Of a stretch of DNA of 64,000 bases, positions 1 through 9,991 are shown piece after piece. Position 1 is the first letter of the stretch, and the number at the start of each line of letters is the position of its first letter. The position numbers were made by a program, and so were the translations under genes. A model generated the notes under the pieces. That model saw nothing but the letters and a program-made list of their open reading frames with translations, ran no database searches and was not told where the DNA came from. Source of the DNA: Candidatus Zixiibacteriota bacterium (lineage in GTDB: Bacteria; Zixibacteria; MSB-5A5; GN15; FEB-12); NCBI GenBank assembly GCA_034003725.1, contig JAVEYB010000001.1, forward strand, positions 642,641 to 706,640. Reading direction: 5' to 3'.

Positions 1-1091
1 AGTCGGCGGCAGCGCCGATACCGCCGCTGTTCGACGAGCCCCAGGAGCAGGAGGCAATCCGGGCGCCGTTGTTGGCGGCATAATAAAACGCCGAGGCGGC
101 GGCATCCATCATCACCACCCCGTATTCCTGCCCGAGGTAGTTATAGGAGTAGCCCATGCGCAGGGGCATGATCTTGATGCCGTTGCCGGTGACAGCCTGG
201 GACCCACTGCCCCAGCCGCCCGCGATACCCGCCATGCCGTAACCGTCATTGGTGAGCATGCCAATGATGCCGGCCGTATGCGTGCCGTGACCATTGAAGT
301 CACGCGGGTCGTTATCGGCGGTGGTGCAGTCCTCGCCGGACCAGCAGTTGGAGACGCCGTTGATGAAGTCCCAGCCGATCCAGTCATCGACATATCCGTT
401 GCCGTCGTCGTCGACACCCGAGGTCCCGTTAAGCTCAGTAGTGTTGATCCACATATTACCACGCGAGGCCCCCGGGTTGGTCGGTGAGGCGTTGACGCCG
501 CCGAGGTCGGGGTGGTAGTAGCGGGTTCCGGAGTCGAGGATAGCCAGGATGATCGCCGTGTTGCCGGTCTCTATATTCCACGCTTCCGGCGCGTCGACGT
601 CGTGATCGCTGGCCTGATTGAGGTGCCACTGATAGGAGTAGTATCCGTCATTGGGAGTGGCGTACATGGCATGGATGCCGTTTTTCTCAACCGACTCGAC
701 ATTTGGATCGTCGAGGTATGCCTTCATCACTTCATCGAGGTCAGCTTTCTGATCGAAGTGAACCACATAGAAGCGCGAGAGGTCAAAGTATTGGCCTTTG
801 ACGAACTGCGGCTGAGCGCCGCGGAACAACTGGCGCATCTCGGTCACGCCGTAGCGGGCAGCCACCTCGTCGAGCGACGATACGCCCAGCGAGATCTGTC
901 CGCCACTCTGGCGTGCGGACTCGATTTGCGCGCTTGGGACTCTGAACTGTACGATGAGTTCACCCGGAGCCCAGCCGAGGAAAGAGGGGACGCCCGACGG
1001 ACGGTCAATCACCTTGACGTCGCCAGGGCCGGCCAGGATGAGGCCCGGGATGAGGAGTATCACGGACAGTAATAATACCAGCCGTTTCATC
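1..1091 (-). CDS. S8 subtilisin-like serine protease, exported, C-terminus cut by window edge
   Basis: A secreted subtilase. The reading frame opens at an ATG at 1089-1091 preceded by GGAGG and runs off the left edge after about 363 codons. Residues 1-20 form a signal peptide (MKRLVLLLSVILLIPGLILA). Residues 40-140 resemble an I9-type propeptide. The catalytic Asp lies in ILDSGT (about D186) and the catalytic His in GHGTHTAG (about H268). The oxyanion Asn and nucleophile Ser would lie beyond the edge, so activity cannot be judged. An acidic loop between Asp and His (DDDGNGYVDD) looks like a calcium site. It stands alone on the minus strand. Family assignment is firm; the substrate is unknown. 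Confidence 0.9.
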
Positions 1092-1750
1092 GAAACCTCC
1101 ATGAGAGTGTAGTTACTCGTCAGGACTGTAACAGAATGCAGATTATTTGGTCACCTGGTACGCATCCCTCCCTTCCAGTTCAAAGGGTTGGCAGTGAGGC
1201 ACGCGAGAACTCGTCTGCCGGCGTTGCCGGAGAGAGCAAGACACGGTCACGAGCGCCGCGGCTGCGCCTGACCATCGGCCCGCGGGAGTCGTTTCATGGC
1301 CGCCCGGGAGCCGGCGCGATCTTCCGGTAACGTCGGGCACGACTAGTGCCACTAACTTCGATTACGTCACAGTGCTGTGATGCGGTAACGCGTGATGGAT
1401 GCACATGCCTGCGTCGCGGCCACAGGTATGAGGCGGTCGACGGGTTGTTTTCCGTTCGCGTTGAGTGCAGGCTGGTTCAGGCACCGTTACACAACACCAA
1501 GGTCAATCTGTATTGGATTCTCAAGCCTCCCCCAGGTCAAGGCTTCGACTCTTGTGTGAAAATATAGAGGCGCTACAAGGCGGGCGCAAGAGAGTATTTG
1601 GGGGGTGTGTTGAAGTACCGGCGGTACCATCGCACGCGAGGTCACACGGGAGGGAAGTGCGTCGGATATGGGACGACAGCACAGGTCCCCGGGTCGGGGC
1701 AAAGCCCGAAGAGAAGCGCTATGTGCCCCAGCGAGTTCGCATTTTAGAGA
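1092..1750. other. non-coding gap, nothing recognised
   Basis: No frame in this stretch has a convincing start, ribosome site or family motif; the short frames here are under 120 codons and overlap on both strands. The right part lies downstream of the RND pump gene and the left part must contain the protease promoter, but I cannot pick convincing -35/-10 boxes. Small imperfect inverted repeats such as TACCGGCGGTACC near 1618-1628 occur without an obvious role. Confidence 0.4.
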
Positions 1751-4700
1751 TTAGCGGGCGGCGCGGCGGCGCTCAAGGAAGCCGTAGATGCTCATATATG
1801 CAGTGGGTATCAGGATCAGGGTAATCAGCATCGAAACAGACAGTCCCCCGATCACCGCACGGGCCAGGGCGGCCTGGATTTCCCCACCCGCGCCGGCACC
1901 GATGGCCAGCGGCAGCATACCCAAAACGGTCGTGGAAGTCGTCATGAGAATCGGTCGAAGTCGGAGGCGACCAGCGAGGAAGACGGCGTCCCGGACGGAC
2001 ATATCTCGTTCCCGGCGCAGCATGTTGATGTAATCCACGAGTACAATGGCGTTGTTCACCACGATACCGACCAGCATAATCATTCCCATCAGGGATTGCA
2101 TATTCAGCGACGTGCCTGTCAGAAGCAATGTTGGGACCACGCCCACGATCGACAGCGGAACGGCGAGCATGACGATGACCGGATCGAGGAATCGTTCGAA
2201 CTGGGCAGCCATTACCATATAGACGAGGATGACGGCCATGAGGATGGACAGCAGGAAGTCCCGGGCCGCCTTCTGCTGTTCTTCGTATTCGCCGCCGAAT
2301 ACAAGCGAGAACCCTTCGGGCATCGGAAAACCGCGCAGATCGCGCTGCAAGTCGCCGACAACATCACCGAGGGCAGCTCCGCCTTCGAGGTTAGCGGTGA
2401 TGTAGGTGACCCGCTGGCCGTCGACACGCTGGATTTCGGTGGGCGACCGTCGCCGCTCCGCATGGACGACTGAGGAAATCGGCAGGACATCTCCGGACGA
2501 GGTTTGAATCGAGATATTGCTGAGGTCGGTGGTGCTGAGGCGGTCATTCGGCTGAAGGCGAACGACGATCGGGAATTCCTCGCCACCTTCGCGAAACACG
2601 CCGGCACGGCTGCCGCCGACATTGGTCTGGATGATTTCTCCGATGCGGCTGACGGAAAGGCCGACCGCGGCGATTTTTTCACGATCGATAATGAGGTTCT
2701 GTTCGGGACGGCCCTCGCGGCGGCTGATACGCACGTCGGCGATCGACGGATGCACGGCGACGATTTCCTCGATTCGCGCCGTGATTTCGTCGGCCATGGC
2801 GAGATCGTAGCCGCGCAGTTCGATCTGGACCGCTTCGGCGCCAGACGAACCAAACAGCCGGCGGAGCATCCACAGTCCGGATTGGGCGCTTACCCGCACG
2901 TCGGCGCCGGGCACCCGACCCGCTACAGCGGCACGAATGTCATCGGCCAACTCAAAGCTGCTAACGGTTCGTTCGCCGGCAGTCTTCAAGGATATCTCCA
3001 CTTCGGCGTCGCCGGAGCGGATTTCGGCGGTCACATGCCGCACCTGATCCATCGGCAGCACGGCAAGCACGATGTCTTCCAGTTCGTGCAGATACTCGTT
3101 TACGACGGCAATGTTGGTGCCCTGCGCCATTTCGAGTTCGACGCTGATTTCGTCGGCGTCGGTTTGTGGGGCCAGCTCAACGGGCAGAAGCGGCCACAGA
3201 AAAAGGGCCGCGATCAGGAGAGCGGCAGTCGTTCCGAATACAATCGCGCGATGGGTCGTGGCCTTCGCGAGAATGACGCCGTAGCGATCTTCGAGCCGGT
3301 GGAACCACTGACCGAATCGGAGCAGCACCTTCGGAGTCGGCTGATCGCCGTTGGCGACCCGCAGAAACCTGCTGCCGAGCATCGGCACGAGCGTCAGCGC
3401 GACAAACAGCGAACACAAAAGCGCGAAGACGACGACCATGGCGAGTTCGCGGAAGAGCAGTCCCGAAATAGTCTGCATGAAAAAGACCGGCAGGAAGATG
3501 ACGATGGTGGTCAGCGTCGAGGCAATGACGGCCCCCGTTACCTGACGTGCGCCGGTCAGGGCGCTCTCGTGCGGGGAGTGACGGCCTTCCCGCAATCGCA
3601 CGATATTTTCGAGCACGACAATGGCGTTGTCGACGATCATGCCGATACCGAGCGCAAGGCCGCCAAAGCTCATCTGGTTCAACGTGAGATTGCCGAAGAA
3701 GAGCAATCCGAACGTGGCAATGATCGAAATCGGAATTGAGAGAGCGATGATGAAGGTAGACGAACCGTTTCGCAGGAAAAGATACAGGATGAAAATCGCC
3801 AGGAAGCCGCCCCAGAGCGCGGAATTTTGCACGTTGTTGATGGAGTTTTGGATGAATTCGCTCTGGTCGATAACGATGAGCAGGTTGATGTCGTCACGTT
3901 CTCGGTCGATCTGCTCCATGACGTCGCGTACCTGTTCGGCGACCGCGACCGTGTTTGCGCCGGACTGCTTGCGGACGCCGAGCCGAACCATGGGCTGACC
4001 ATCCACCTGCACCAGCCGGTTCAAATCCTCGTATCCATCGACCACCTCGGCAACATCGCCAACCCGTATCGGCTTGCCGTCGATCACCGTGATGATTGTC
4101 TGGGCAATCTCGGAGAGCGACTGATACTCGCCCCGGGTGCGGACGTACAGGTCGTTGAGGCCTTCGCGCATATCGCCGCCCGGGAGGGTCACGTTTTCCC
4201 GGAGGAGCGCCTGGCGGACGTCGGCGGCGGTCAGCCGGCTGGAAGCCAGCCGGTCGCGCAGCAGGCGGACCTGGATTTCCCGATAGACTCCTCCCCAGAC
4301 GTCGACCGACCCCACGCCGGGGATCTGCTCAAAACGCTGCGATATCTCGCGCTCGAGAATCAGGGTCAGCTGGTCCATGGAACGGGTGGACTGCGCACCG
4401 AGGATAACGACCGGGAAGTTGTCGGGGTCGAACTTCCAAAGGCGGGGCGACTCGACCTCGGGAGGAAAGTTATCGCGGACCCGGTCGAGGGCGGCGCGTA
4501 CGTCGTTGGCCGCTTCATCGATGTTTGTTCCCTGGGCGAACTCCAGGGTAACGCGGCTCTGGCCTTCTTCGGAGCGAGAACGCACGCGCTCGATATTGGG
4601 GACGCTGGCGATGGCGTTTTCGACTCGATCGGTGATTATGGTCTCAATCTCTTCGGGACCAACATTCGGGTACGACGTAGAGATGCTCAACTGGGGAAAG

Positions 4701-4822
4701 TCGATCGGCGGCAGCAGGTCAACGGCGAGAAAGCGGAAGCCCATGATGCCGAGCACGATGATGATGAGGAACACCATCGAGGTAGCGATTGGTCGTTTGA
4801 CGGAAACGTTGGTGATACTCAT
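1751..4822 (-). CDS. RND multidrug efflux permease, HAE-1/AcrB type
   Basis: Inner-membrane proton-driven pump of a tripartite efflux system, 1023 residues, the usual length for AcrB relatives. The N-terminus has TM1 after SVKRPIATSMVF, followed by a large periplasmic porter domain, then the TM2-6 block and a second half repeating the pattern. The conserved TM4 motif is present as GIGMIVDNAIVVLEN, keeping one of the two Asp of AcrB. The TM10 position of AcrB Lys940 reads VNNAIVLVDY, with Asn, as in many HAE-1 pumps outside the enterobacteria. It starts 17 bases after its fusion-protein partner ends, so the two form an operon. No TolC-type gene is adjacent, so an outer-membrane channel must be shared. 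Substrate cannot be inferred. Confidence 0.93.
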   Translation of the reverse strand: MSITNVSVKRPIATSMVFLIIIVLGIMGFRFLAVDLLPPIDFPQLSISTSYPNVGPEEIETIITDRVENAIASVPNIERVRSRSEEGQSRVTLEFAQGTNIDEAANDVRAALDRVRDNFPPEVESPRLWKFDPDNFPVVILGAQSTRSMDQLTLILEREISQRFEQIPGVGSVDVWGGVYREIQVRLLRDRLASSRLTAADVRQALLRENVTLPGGDMREGLNDLYVRTRGEYQSLSEIAQTIITVIDGKPIRVGDVAEVVDGYEDLNRLVQVDGQPMVRLGVRKQSGANTVAVAEQVRDVMEQIDRERDDINLLIVIDQSEFIQNSINNVQNSALWGGFLAIFILYLFLRNGSSTFIIALSIPISIIATFGLLFFGNLTLNQMSFGGLALGIGMIVDNAIVVLENIVRLREGRHSPHESALTGARQVTGAVIASTLTTIVIFLPVFFMQTISGLLFRELAMVVVFALLCSLFVALTLVPMLGSRFLRVANGDQPTPKVLLRFGQWFHRLEDRYGVILAKATTHRAIVFGTTAALLIAALFLWPLLPVELAPQTDADEISVELEMAQGTNIAVVNEYLHELEDIVLAVLPMDQVRHVTAEIRSGDAEVEISLKTAGERTVSSFELADDIRAAVAGRVPGADVRVSAQSGLWMLRRLFGSSGAEAVQIELRGYDLAMADEITARIEEIVAVHPSIADVRISRREGRPEQNLIIDREKIAAVGLSVSRIGEIIQTNVGGSRAGVFREGGEEFPIVVRLQPNDRLSTTDLSNISIQTSSGDVLPISSVVHAERRRSPTEIQRVDGQRVTYITANLEGGAALGDVVGDLQRDLRGFPMPEGFSLVFGGEYEEQQKAARDFLLSILMAVILVYMVMAAQFERFLDPVIVMLAVPLSIVGVVPTLLLTGTSLNMQSLMGMIMLVGIVVNNAIVLVDYINMLRRERDMSVRDAVFLAGRLRLRPILMTTSTTVLGMLPLAIGAGAGGEIQAALARAVIGGLSVSMLITLILIPTAYMSIYGFLERRRAAR

Positions 4823-4839
4823 GGTGACGTGTCGCTCAC

Positions 4840-6138
4840 TCAGAACTGAATGGTGCTGCTGTCGCCGACAGCCGCCTGCTGCTCCCGGATGATCTCGTTC
4901 AACAAGTCTTCACGCTGCAGATTCTGCAGTCGTTCCACCCATCTCCAGTCGACCGGGCGGACGCGGGCGGTTGAGGACTCACCGGTCAGCAGGTCCTGCC
5001 CGAGGGTAACCACCCAGCGGTCGGGCTTGACTCCGCGGATGCCCGCGACCATTCGACCGCGGGCGATGACCTCGACCGGGACAAACGTAAACGAGACGGG
5101 GTTGGAGAGCGCGACCTCATTGTCGGTTCCAGTGACCGCCGCGAGTTCACCGGTCAGCGAATCGGTCGCGATGAAGACGCCGGTCGCGCCCGTGCGCGGA
5201 TTTTCATACAGGGCGCTCAGCGGAACCAGGGTCGCCTGTTCGCTCTCGCCGTAGAAGATGTCGACGGCCACAAACTGGCCGGGGAGCAGGGAGCGGTCAG
5301 GATTCGGGATATCAATCTCGGCATCGGTGCTGTGAGTCACCGGATGCAGGAACGGAGAAATGCGCGACAGGCGGGCGGATATCGGTCCCTCGGAGGCAAA
5401 AATCTCGGCCCGCTGGCCGCTTTTAATGTATTCGAGCATACGGTCGGTGAGGACCACTCCGGCGCGGACGGTATCGAGTTGCCCGACCGTAAACAGGCGT
5501 GTGCCGGGACTGACAAACATGCCGATTTCCGCGTTGCGGTTGCCGACGGTACCGTTCACGGGCGATTGGATGACGGTCTGGGACAGAGCTTCCTGCCGTT
5601 CGTCGACAGTCGCATTTGACTGCGCCACGCGCGCGCTGGCCAGCTCGAAGTCAGCCTCGGCAGAGATGGCTTCTGTCCGGGCACTTTCCAGCTCGGTGGG
5701 GGTGATCAGGTTTTTCGCAGCGAGCGATTCGGCTCGATTCAGCTCAGCCTGCATCTCCTTCATACGGGCTTCCGCCTGCTTTGCCTGAGCCTCGGCGATA
5801 CGCAAGCCGGCCTCAGCCTGTTTGAGACGCTCGCGGAATTCGTTGTCGCGCAGCCGGAGCAGGGTCTGTCCCCGCCTGATCTGGTGGCCGTTTTCCACGG
5901 GGACCTCGACGACAACGGCCGAGATTTGCGGGTAGATCTCGACCTGGTTACGGGCTCTGATAACGCCGCTCAATCGCTCCGTCAGAGGAAGCGAGCCGTA
6001 TTGTGCCTGCACGGCTTCGACGGCCGGCATGAGGCGATTGCCGCCCGGATTGCCGCCCTCACTGTCGCCGGAACAGCCGAACAAAGCCATCGTGGCGAGT
6101 GTCGGTGATACGAGAAGCAGGAAAGTGCGTAGGTTCAA
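4840..6138 (-). CDS. RND efflux periplasmic adaptor (HlyD/MexA family), lipoprotein
   Basis: Membrane fusion protein that links the RND pump downstream to an outer-membrane channel; 432 residues. Residues 1-22 end in a lipobox-like LFGC, so C22 is probably lipidated. A biotinyl-lipoyl-like half (about 60-100) is followed by a long alpha-helical hairpin rich in Ala, Glu and Gln (about 100-185), the second lipoyl half with VIQSPVNGTVG, then beta-barrel and membrane-proximal domains. It is the first gene of the two-gene pump operon. Family is certain; cargo unknown. Confidence 0.92.
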   Translation of the reverse strand: MNLRTFLLLVSPTLATMALFGCSGDSEGGNPGGNRLMPAVEAVQAQYGSLPLTERLSGVIRARNQVEIYPQISAVVVEVPVENGHQIRRGQTLLRLRDNEFRERLKQAEAGLRIAEAQAKQAEARMKEMQAELNRAESLAAKNLITPTELESARTEAISAEADFELASARVAQSNATVDERQEALSQTVIQSPVNGTVGNRNAEIGMFVSPGTRLFTVGQLDTVRAGVVLTDRMLEYIKSGQRAEIFASEGPISARLSRISPFLHPVTHSTDAEIDIPNPDRSLLPGQFVAVDIFYGESEQATLVPLSALYENPRTGATGVFIATDSLTGELAAVTGTDNEVALSNPVSFTFVPVEVIARGRMVAGIRGVKPDRWVVTLGQDLLTGESSTARVRPVDWRWVERLQNLQREDLLNEIIREQQAAVGDSSTIQF

Positions 6139-6408
6139 CGAAGTGTCTCCAGGTGGTCGGTCTGCTCAGCCCGGAGACCGAGGTGCACATACGCGCCACC
6201 GTAGTTCTTCAATGGTATCTTCTTGCTCACTGTGCAGCCGGCCGAGACGAATTTCGGAGGCGCAGTACAACCGTTAAACACCGGAATGTCGGAATAGTTT
6301 TCGGGTAACGCCAAAAAAACCGCCTCGTCGTCGGCTATGTCGCGCCACGGCCGTTGCCGGTCCCAAATTAGACGCCGGACGAACGGTGCACAAGAGCGAA
6401 TTCACGTA

Positions 6409-8319
6409 CTACTCCGACGGGCACGCTTTCGCGCGGAGCCGGTCGATGAAGGCCGCTGATACCCAGTAGATTCCCCACGGCCGCCGGCGCCCCGCACTCA
6501 GGAAGAACAGGTATCGACTGTCGGGGGTTATCCTCGGACTCCCGTTTACACGCGTTCCGTTGATGGTGTCACCGAGGTCGATGCAGTCGGTCCACGATCC
6601 GTCCAGACGCCGAAAAGACATGTTCAGCCTCTCCTCTGCCGAGAAGATCAGGAAGTCTGCGTTGGGGGAGATAAACGGGCTGTGGCCGACGAGGGTCTCG
6701 TTTCCGAGATACGTGGTGAGCAACACCGGTTCCTGATACGCTCCGTCACGCAGTTCGGAGGAGTACATGTTCTCGGAGAATTCCGAAAAATACAAATTCC
6801 CGTACTTGTCCGCAGAACATGGCCAATGGACGCCGAGCCGATTGACATTCGCGCCGACCGAGCGTGGTTCTGACCACCCTGCGTCTGTCCGTTCCCGGTA
6901 CCAGTACTCCTCCTTCACATCGGGATCGCCGCCGGGCACTTCTCCGGGGGCAAACGGTCTGGTACTGATGAAGAACATGCGGGCGCCATCCGGCGAAAAG
7001 GATGGATCACGCACGATACCCGAGTCGGCCCTGACAGGATACGACCACCGACCATCGATCTGTCGAGACATACGAACGGCGCCTTCCGGCGGAGACATAT
7101 CGGTCCAGTACGCCTCAGCGCCATCGGGTGAGAATGCAATGGAGGAGTGGGCGCGATGGTGTCCCGACACAATCCCCGGTAGAAACAGCACCGGCGTATC
7201 GCCGGGCGGGTGCTGCCCCATGTACGGCCCCGAAAGGTGAGGAAAGATCGGCTCGGCGGTGTCTGCGCCGAGCGCGCGGAGGAGATCGGCCGTTTCGGGA
7301 AAGGTCTCCTGCCGGGCGAGATTGAAGGCCGATTCTCCGCACGCGGTACGGTGGTTAATCGAGATACCGGCCGTGACGAGGTAGTCGACGACCGCGGTAT
7401 GGCCTTCCGACGCTGCGTAGTGCAGCGGAGTCCAACCATCGGGGTCAACCTGATGCAAATCAAACCCATGTTCGATCAGCGAGCGGACGATCGCAAGGGA
7501 TCCGCCGCTGCAGGCCGGAAACAACAACCCCGGGTCGTTGGTTCGGATAGTCTCCAGGTCGGCGCCGAATGTCAGGGCGTACTCGTAGAGGGAGCTTTGG
7601 CCATTTACTATCGCCTGTTGCATGGCAGTATTGAGCATTGCGGAGTCTATGCTCGCGCCGCGCGCGACCAGATAGTCCACCATGTCGGAAAACCGGTTGC
7701 GCGATGCCCACAACAGCGCCGTATATCCGCGGAGTGCAGCAGCGTTGATGTTCGCTCCGCGCTCGACGAGCAGGCGGACCACGTCCATAGTGTTGCTTTC
7801 GGCCGACAAGATGAGAGGTGTTCGTTGTGCACCGTCACGGGCCTCGATGTCCGCGCCACGATCCAGCAACAAATGTGCAACCGGCACCTTGCCTGCACGG
7901 ACAGCCACGTGCAAGGGAGTCCATCCGCCCGCAGAGCCTCCGCGCGTTGCCGCTGACGGCGTGTTGAGTGTGGTTGATCCGTGGTCCAGAAGGTATTGCG
8001 CCGCCGCAGTCAGACCGGCCCTGGCGGCAAAGTGCAAAGGGGACTCTCCGGATGAATCAAGCGCATTGACGTCGGCGCCGCACTCAACCAGTAACATGGT
8101 GATAGAGTCCTGATTATGCATCAAGGCAAGGTGCAAGGGGGTTCGGCCGTGTTCATCTGTAGAGTACAGTTCGTCAGGGGACTCCGACAGGAGCGACGAG
8201 ACGCGAGGCCGGTCACCGCCTGCAATTGCCATCGACAACTCGGATCCACTCGCCGGTGCGCTCAAGCCGCACGCCAGTGTAGCGGCACACGCAATCACGT
8301 ATACTCTGATACCGATCAT
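6409..8319 (-). CDS. exported ankyrin-repeat protein with C-terminal PD40/TolB-like propeller
   Basis: A 636-residue protein with a signal peptide (residues 1-26, ending APASGS). About nine ankyrin repeats follow (roughly 27-345), recognisable from repeated TPLHLA, TPLHVAVRAG and TPLHYAASEGH motifs. The C-terminal part (about 370-630) has WD40-like PD40 repeats such as IAFSPDGAEAYW and PSFSPDGARMFF, which build a TolB-type propeller. Both domains mediate protein binding, and no catalytic residues are visible. It is monocistronic with no informative neighbour. Role unknown; a periplasmic scaffold or sensor is only a guess. Confidence 0.85.
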   Translation of the reverse strand: MIGIRVYVIACAATLACGLSAPASGSELSMAIAGGDRPRVSSLLSESPDELYSTDEHGRTPLHLALMHNQDSITMLLVECGADVNALDSSGESPLHFAARAGLTAAAQYLLDHGSTTLNTPSAATRGGSAGGWTPLHVAVRAGKVPVAHLLLDRGADIEARDGAQRTPLILSAESNTMDVVRLLVERGANINAAALRGYTALLWASRNRFSDMVDYLVARGASIDSAMLNTAMQQAIVNGQSSLYEYALTFGADLETIRTNDPGLLFPACSGGSLAIVRSLIEHGFDLHQVDPDGWTPLHYAASEGHTAVVDYLVTAGISINHRTACGESAFNLARQETFPETADLLRALGADTAEPIFPHLSGPYMGQHPPGDTPVLFLPGIVSGHHRAHSSIAFSPDGAEAYWTDMSPPEGAVRMSRQIDGRWSYPVRADSGIVRDPSFSPDGARMFFISTRPFAPGEVPGGDPDVKEEYWYRERTDAGWSEPRSVGANVNRLGVHWPCSADKYGNLYFSEFSENMYSSELRDGAYQEPVLLTTYLGNETLVGHSPFISPNADFLIFSAEERLNMSFRRLDGSWTDCIDLGDTINGTRVNGSPRITPDSRYLFFLSAGRRRPWGIYWVSAAFIDRLRAKACPSE

Positions 8320-8633
8320 ACGAATTCCTTCCGTGAGACAGTCGCCGAGTCGGTGAGATCGAGCAGCGGCGCACCCACACCCGCCGTGCGAGGGGGGTGA
8401 GCAGACGCCAAGTCGTGGATGCTGTTATCCATTCCAAAGTACCGCGCCTCTGCGGCAAGGTCAACGACATTGAGGTACCTGAAGAAGGCTTCAATCGAGG
8501 GGCCGTTCCAGTGGGTAAGTGATATTCACATGAGGCTGTGCTACCTAGCCGAGACGCTAGCCCGTCTGTTCCACGATACGTGTAACCGCCTATGTCATAT
8601 CACGATACGAACGATGATCAGGACGCACCGGGG
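8320..8633. other. intergenic region upstream of a sigma-54 promoter
   Basis: No gene recognised. A nine-base direct repeat, CACGATACG, occurs at 8572-8580 and 8601-8609, 29 bases apart and 25-60 bases upstream of the sigma-54 promoter. It could be an activator site, but the repeats are short and this is weak evidence. Confidence 0.35.
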
Positions 8634-8650
8634 TTGGCACTGTTCATGCC
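8634..8650 (+). promoter_or_regulatory. sigma-54 (RpoN) promoter
   Basis: TTGGCACTGTTCATGCC fits the -24/-12 consensus (TGGCAC, five bases, TTGC) with one mismatch in the -12 element. The invariant GG (8636-8637) and GC (8648-8649) are separated by exactly ten bases. A start site near 8660 would give a 36-base leader ending in an AAAGGAG ribosome site before the ATG of the glycine-zipper gene. Expression would therefore need an NtrC-type activator, such as the one encoded at 33892-35247 or an unlinked one. Confidence 0.65.
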
Positions 8651-8695
8651 ACACAGGTGGCCTAAGGCCAATGCACCTGATATCGAAAGGAGTGC

Positions 8696-9208
8696 ATGAT
8701 GAAAGCGGTCGCCCTGACCGTGGTGGCTCTGATTCTGGGCGTCTCGGTTTCGGCGGATTCTCTGCCGCGCCCAACCGGGAGTTGCTATGAGTGGATCATG
8801 AAGGATGCTCCCCGAGACGCAAGACTAACGGTAACCATGCGTGACAGTAGTTCGGTTCAGGGAGTGCATCCCATGTTTGATCTTTCCTCGAAGGTCATAA
8901 GGCTTCAACCGACATCGGTGACCGGAGTTGCTCCGTCTGTTGTGCTTCCGCTCGACAGCATCAGCCGGATCACTTACCGGAAACCGAGTGAAGCTCGCAA
9001 GGAGGTCACGATTATGGGGGTGGTGATCGGCGCCGTGGGTGGAGCGATTATTGGAGCGTCAGCGGCTCCTGAGAACCGGGACCTGCTGAACATGGAGCCG
9101 GTCCAGTACGGTTTCAGCGGGGCAGTCATCGGGGGTCTATTCGGCGGTATTTTGGGGTCGGCGGTGGGACGCGGGTTGACGACGGAAGTGTCGGTGTCCT
9201 GCAGTTAG
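8696..9208 (+). CDS. small exported glycine-zipper protein
   Basis: A 170-residue protein of unknown function with a signal peptide (cleavage probably after VSA, about residue 20). The middle is an all-beta segment, and the C-terminal half has two hydrophobic glycine-rich stretches (VVIGAVGGAIIGASAA and GAVIGGLFGGILGSAVG), a glycine-zipper pattern that packs helices in membranes. Two in-frame ATGs (8696 and 8699) follow an AAAGGAG ribosome site; the second has better spacing. A sigma-54 promoter lies just upstream, unusual for such a small envelope protein. Confidence 0.75.
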   Translation: MMKAVALTVVALILGVSVSADSLPRPTGSCYEWIMKDAPRDARLTVTMRDSSSVQGVHPMFDLSSKVIRLQPTSVTGVAPSVVLPLDSISRITYRKPSEARKEVTIMGVVIGAVGGAIIGASAAPENRDLLNMEPVQYGFSGAVIGGLFGGILGSAVGRGLTTEVSVSCS

Positions 9209-9313
9209 GACATCCGCGGGGCGAATGAAATACGACCGGTAGTGGGACCGGGCCACCGGAGTGGCGGCTCAACTTTCCTGCCATAAACCCGATATTATGG
9301 ATAGGGTTAGGCG

Positions 9314-9982
9314 ATGAAAACACTCCATTACCTGATGATCGGTCTTGCAATCGGGGGCGGGTTCGGCGAGTTCGCAGTCGCCCGGGCGGCCACTGTGGTC
9401 GGGCGGATAATCCGGTCGGCGGTGGTCGAGTCGGGCGACCGGCCGGTTGAACGGTATCGCGGGCGGGTATCGGGCGGCGATCCGGCGGCGATTGCCGATT
9501 GCCGATGCGACCCGGGGCATTATGCGGTGGTGTATCTCACCGGCGACAGTCTGCCGCCAGTGCGTCCGGTGGCGGGCGGCCGCATGACCCAGAAGGACAT
9601 GATGTTTCAGCCGTCCGTGATGGCAGTGACGGTCGGGTCGACCGTGGAGTTTCCCAACCTGGATCCGTTTTACCACAACGTGTTTTCCTACTCGACCACG
9701 CGGAAGTTTGACCTGGGTCGGTACGCGCAGGGGAAGTCCAAGTCGGTGACGTTTGACAAACCGGGACTGGTCAAAATCTTCTGCGAGATACACTATTCGA
9801 TGCGCGCCTATCTGCACGTATTGACCACGCCCTACTTCGCGGTTTCCTCCGAAAGCGGCGAGTTTCGGATTACGGGGGTGACTCCGGGAGACTATCGCCT
9901 TCACGTGTGGCAGGAGAATCAACCCGAACGCGAGCTTACTCTCAGCGTCACCACCGACACGGTAACAGTCGAGATCGATTGA
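9314..9982 (+). CDS. exported cupredoxin, methylamine-utilisation-protein-like
   Basis: A 222-residue periplasmic protein with a signal peptide to about A25 and one plastocyanin-like domain (about 85-175). Type 1 copper ligands are visible: His121 (FYHNVFS), then Cys157, His160 and Met163 in FCEIHYSM. A C-terminal beta segment (about 178-222, SGEFRITGVTPGDYRLHVW) resembles a carboxypeptidase-regulatory-like fold. This is the cupredoxin type often labelled methylamine utilisation protein, but no methylamine dehydrogenase gene is nearby, so that name says nothing about its job. It leads an operon with a sensor kinase nine bases downstream and an outer-membrane barrel. The set suggests copper or redox sensing at the envelope. 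Confidence 0.85.
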   Translation: MKTLHYLMIGLAIGGGFGEFAVARAATVVGRIIRSAVVESGDRPVERYRGRVSGGDPAAIADCRCDPGHYAVVYLTGDSLPPVRPVAGGRMTQKDMMFQPSVMAVTVGSTVEFPNLDPFYHNVFSYSTTRKFDLGRYAQGKSKSVTFDKPGLVKIFCEIHYSMRAYLHVLTTPYFAVSSESGEFRITGVTPGDYRLHVWQENQPERELTLSVTTDTVTVEID

Positions 9983-9991
9983 GGAGTTGCG

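Noticed and set aside
2504-4849. Two long plus-strand open frames (411 and 340 codons) opposite the RND pump gene
   Set aside because: They are antisense to a well-supported RND gene, lack any family motif, and have the composition expected of a complementary-strand shadow in GC-rich DNA.
9314-9982. A methylamine dehydrogenase system
   Set aside because: The cupredoxin and the TlpA/MauD-like protein could suggest it, but no MauA/MauB subunits, MauE or MauG are present; the names reflect family labels only.
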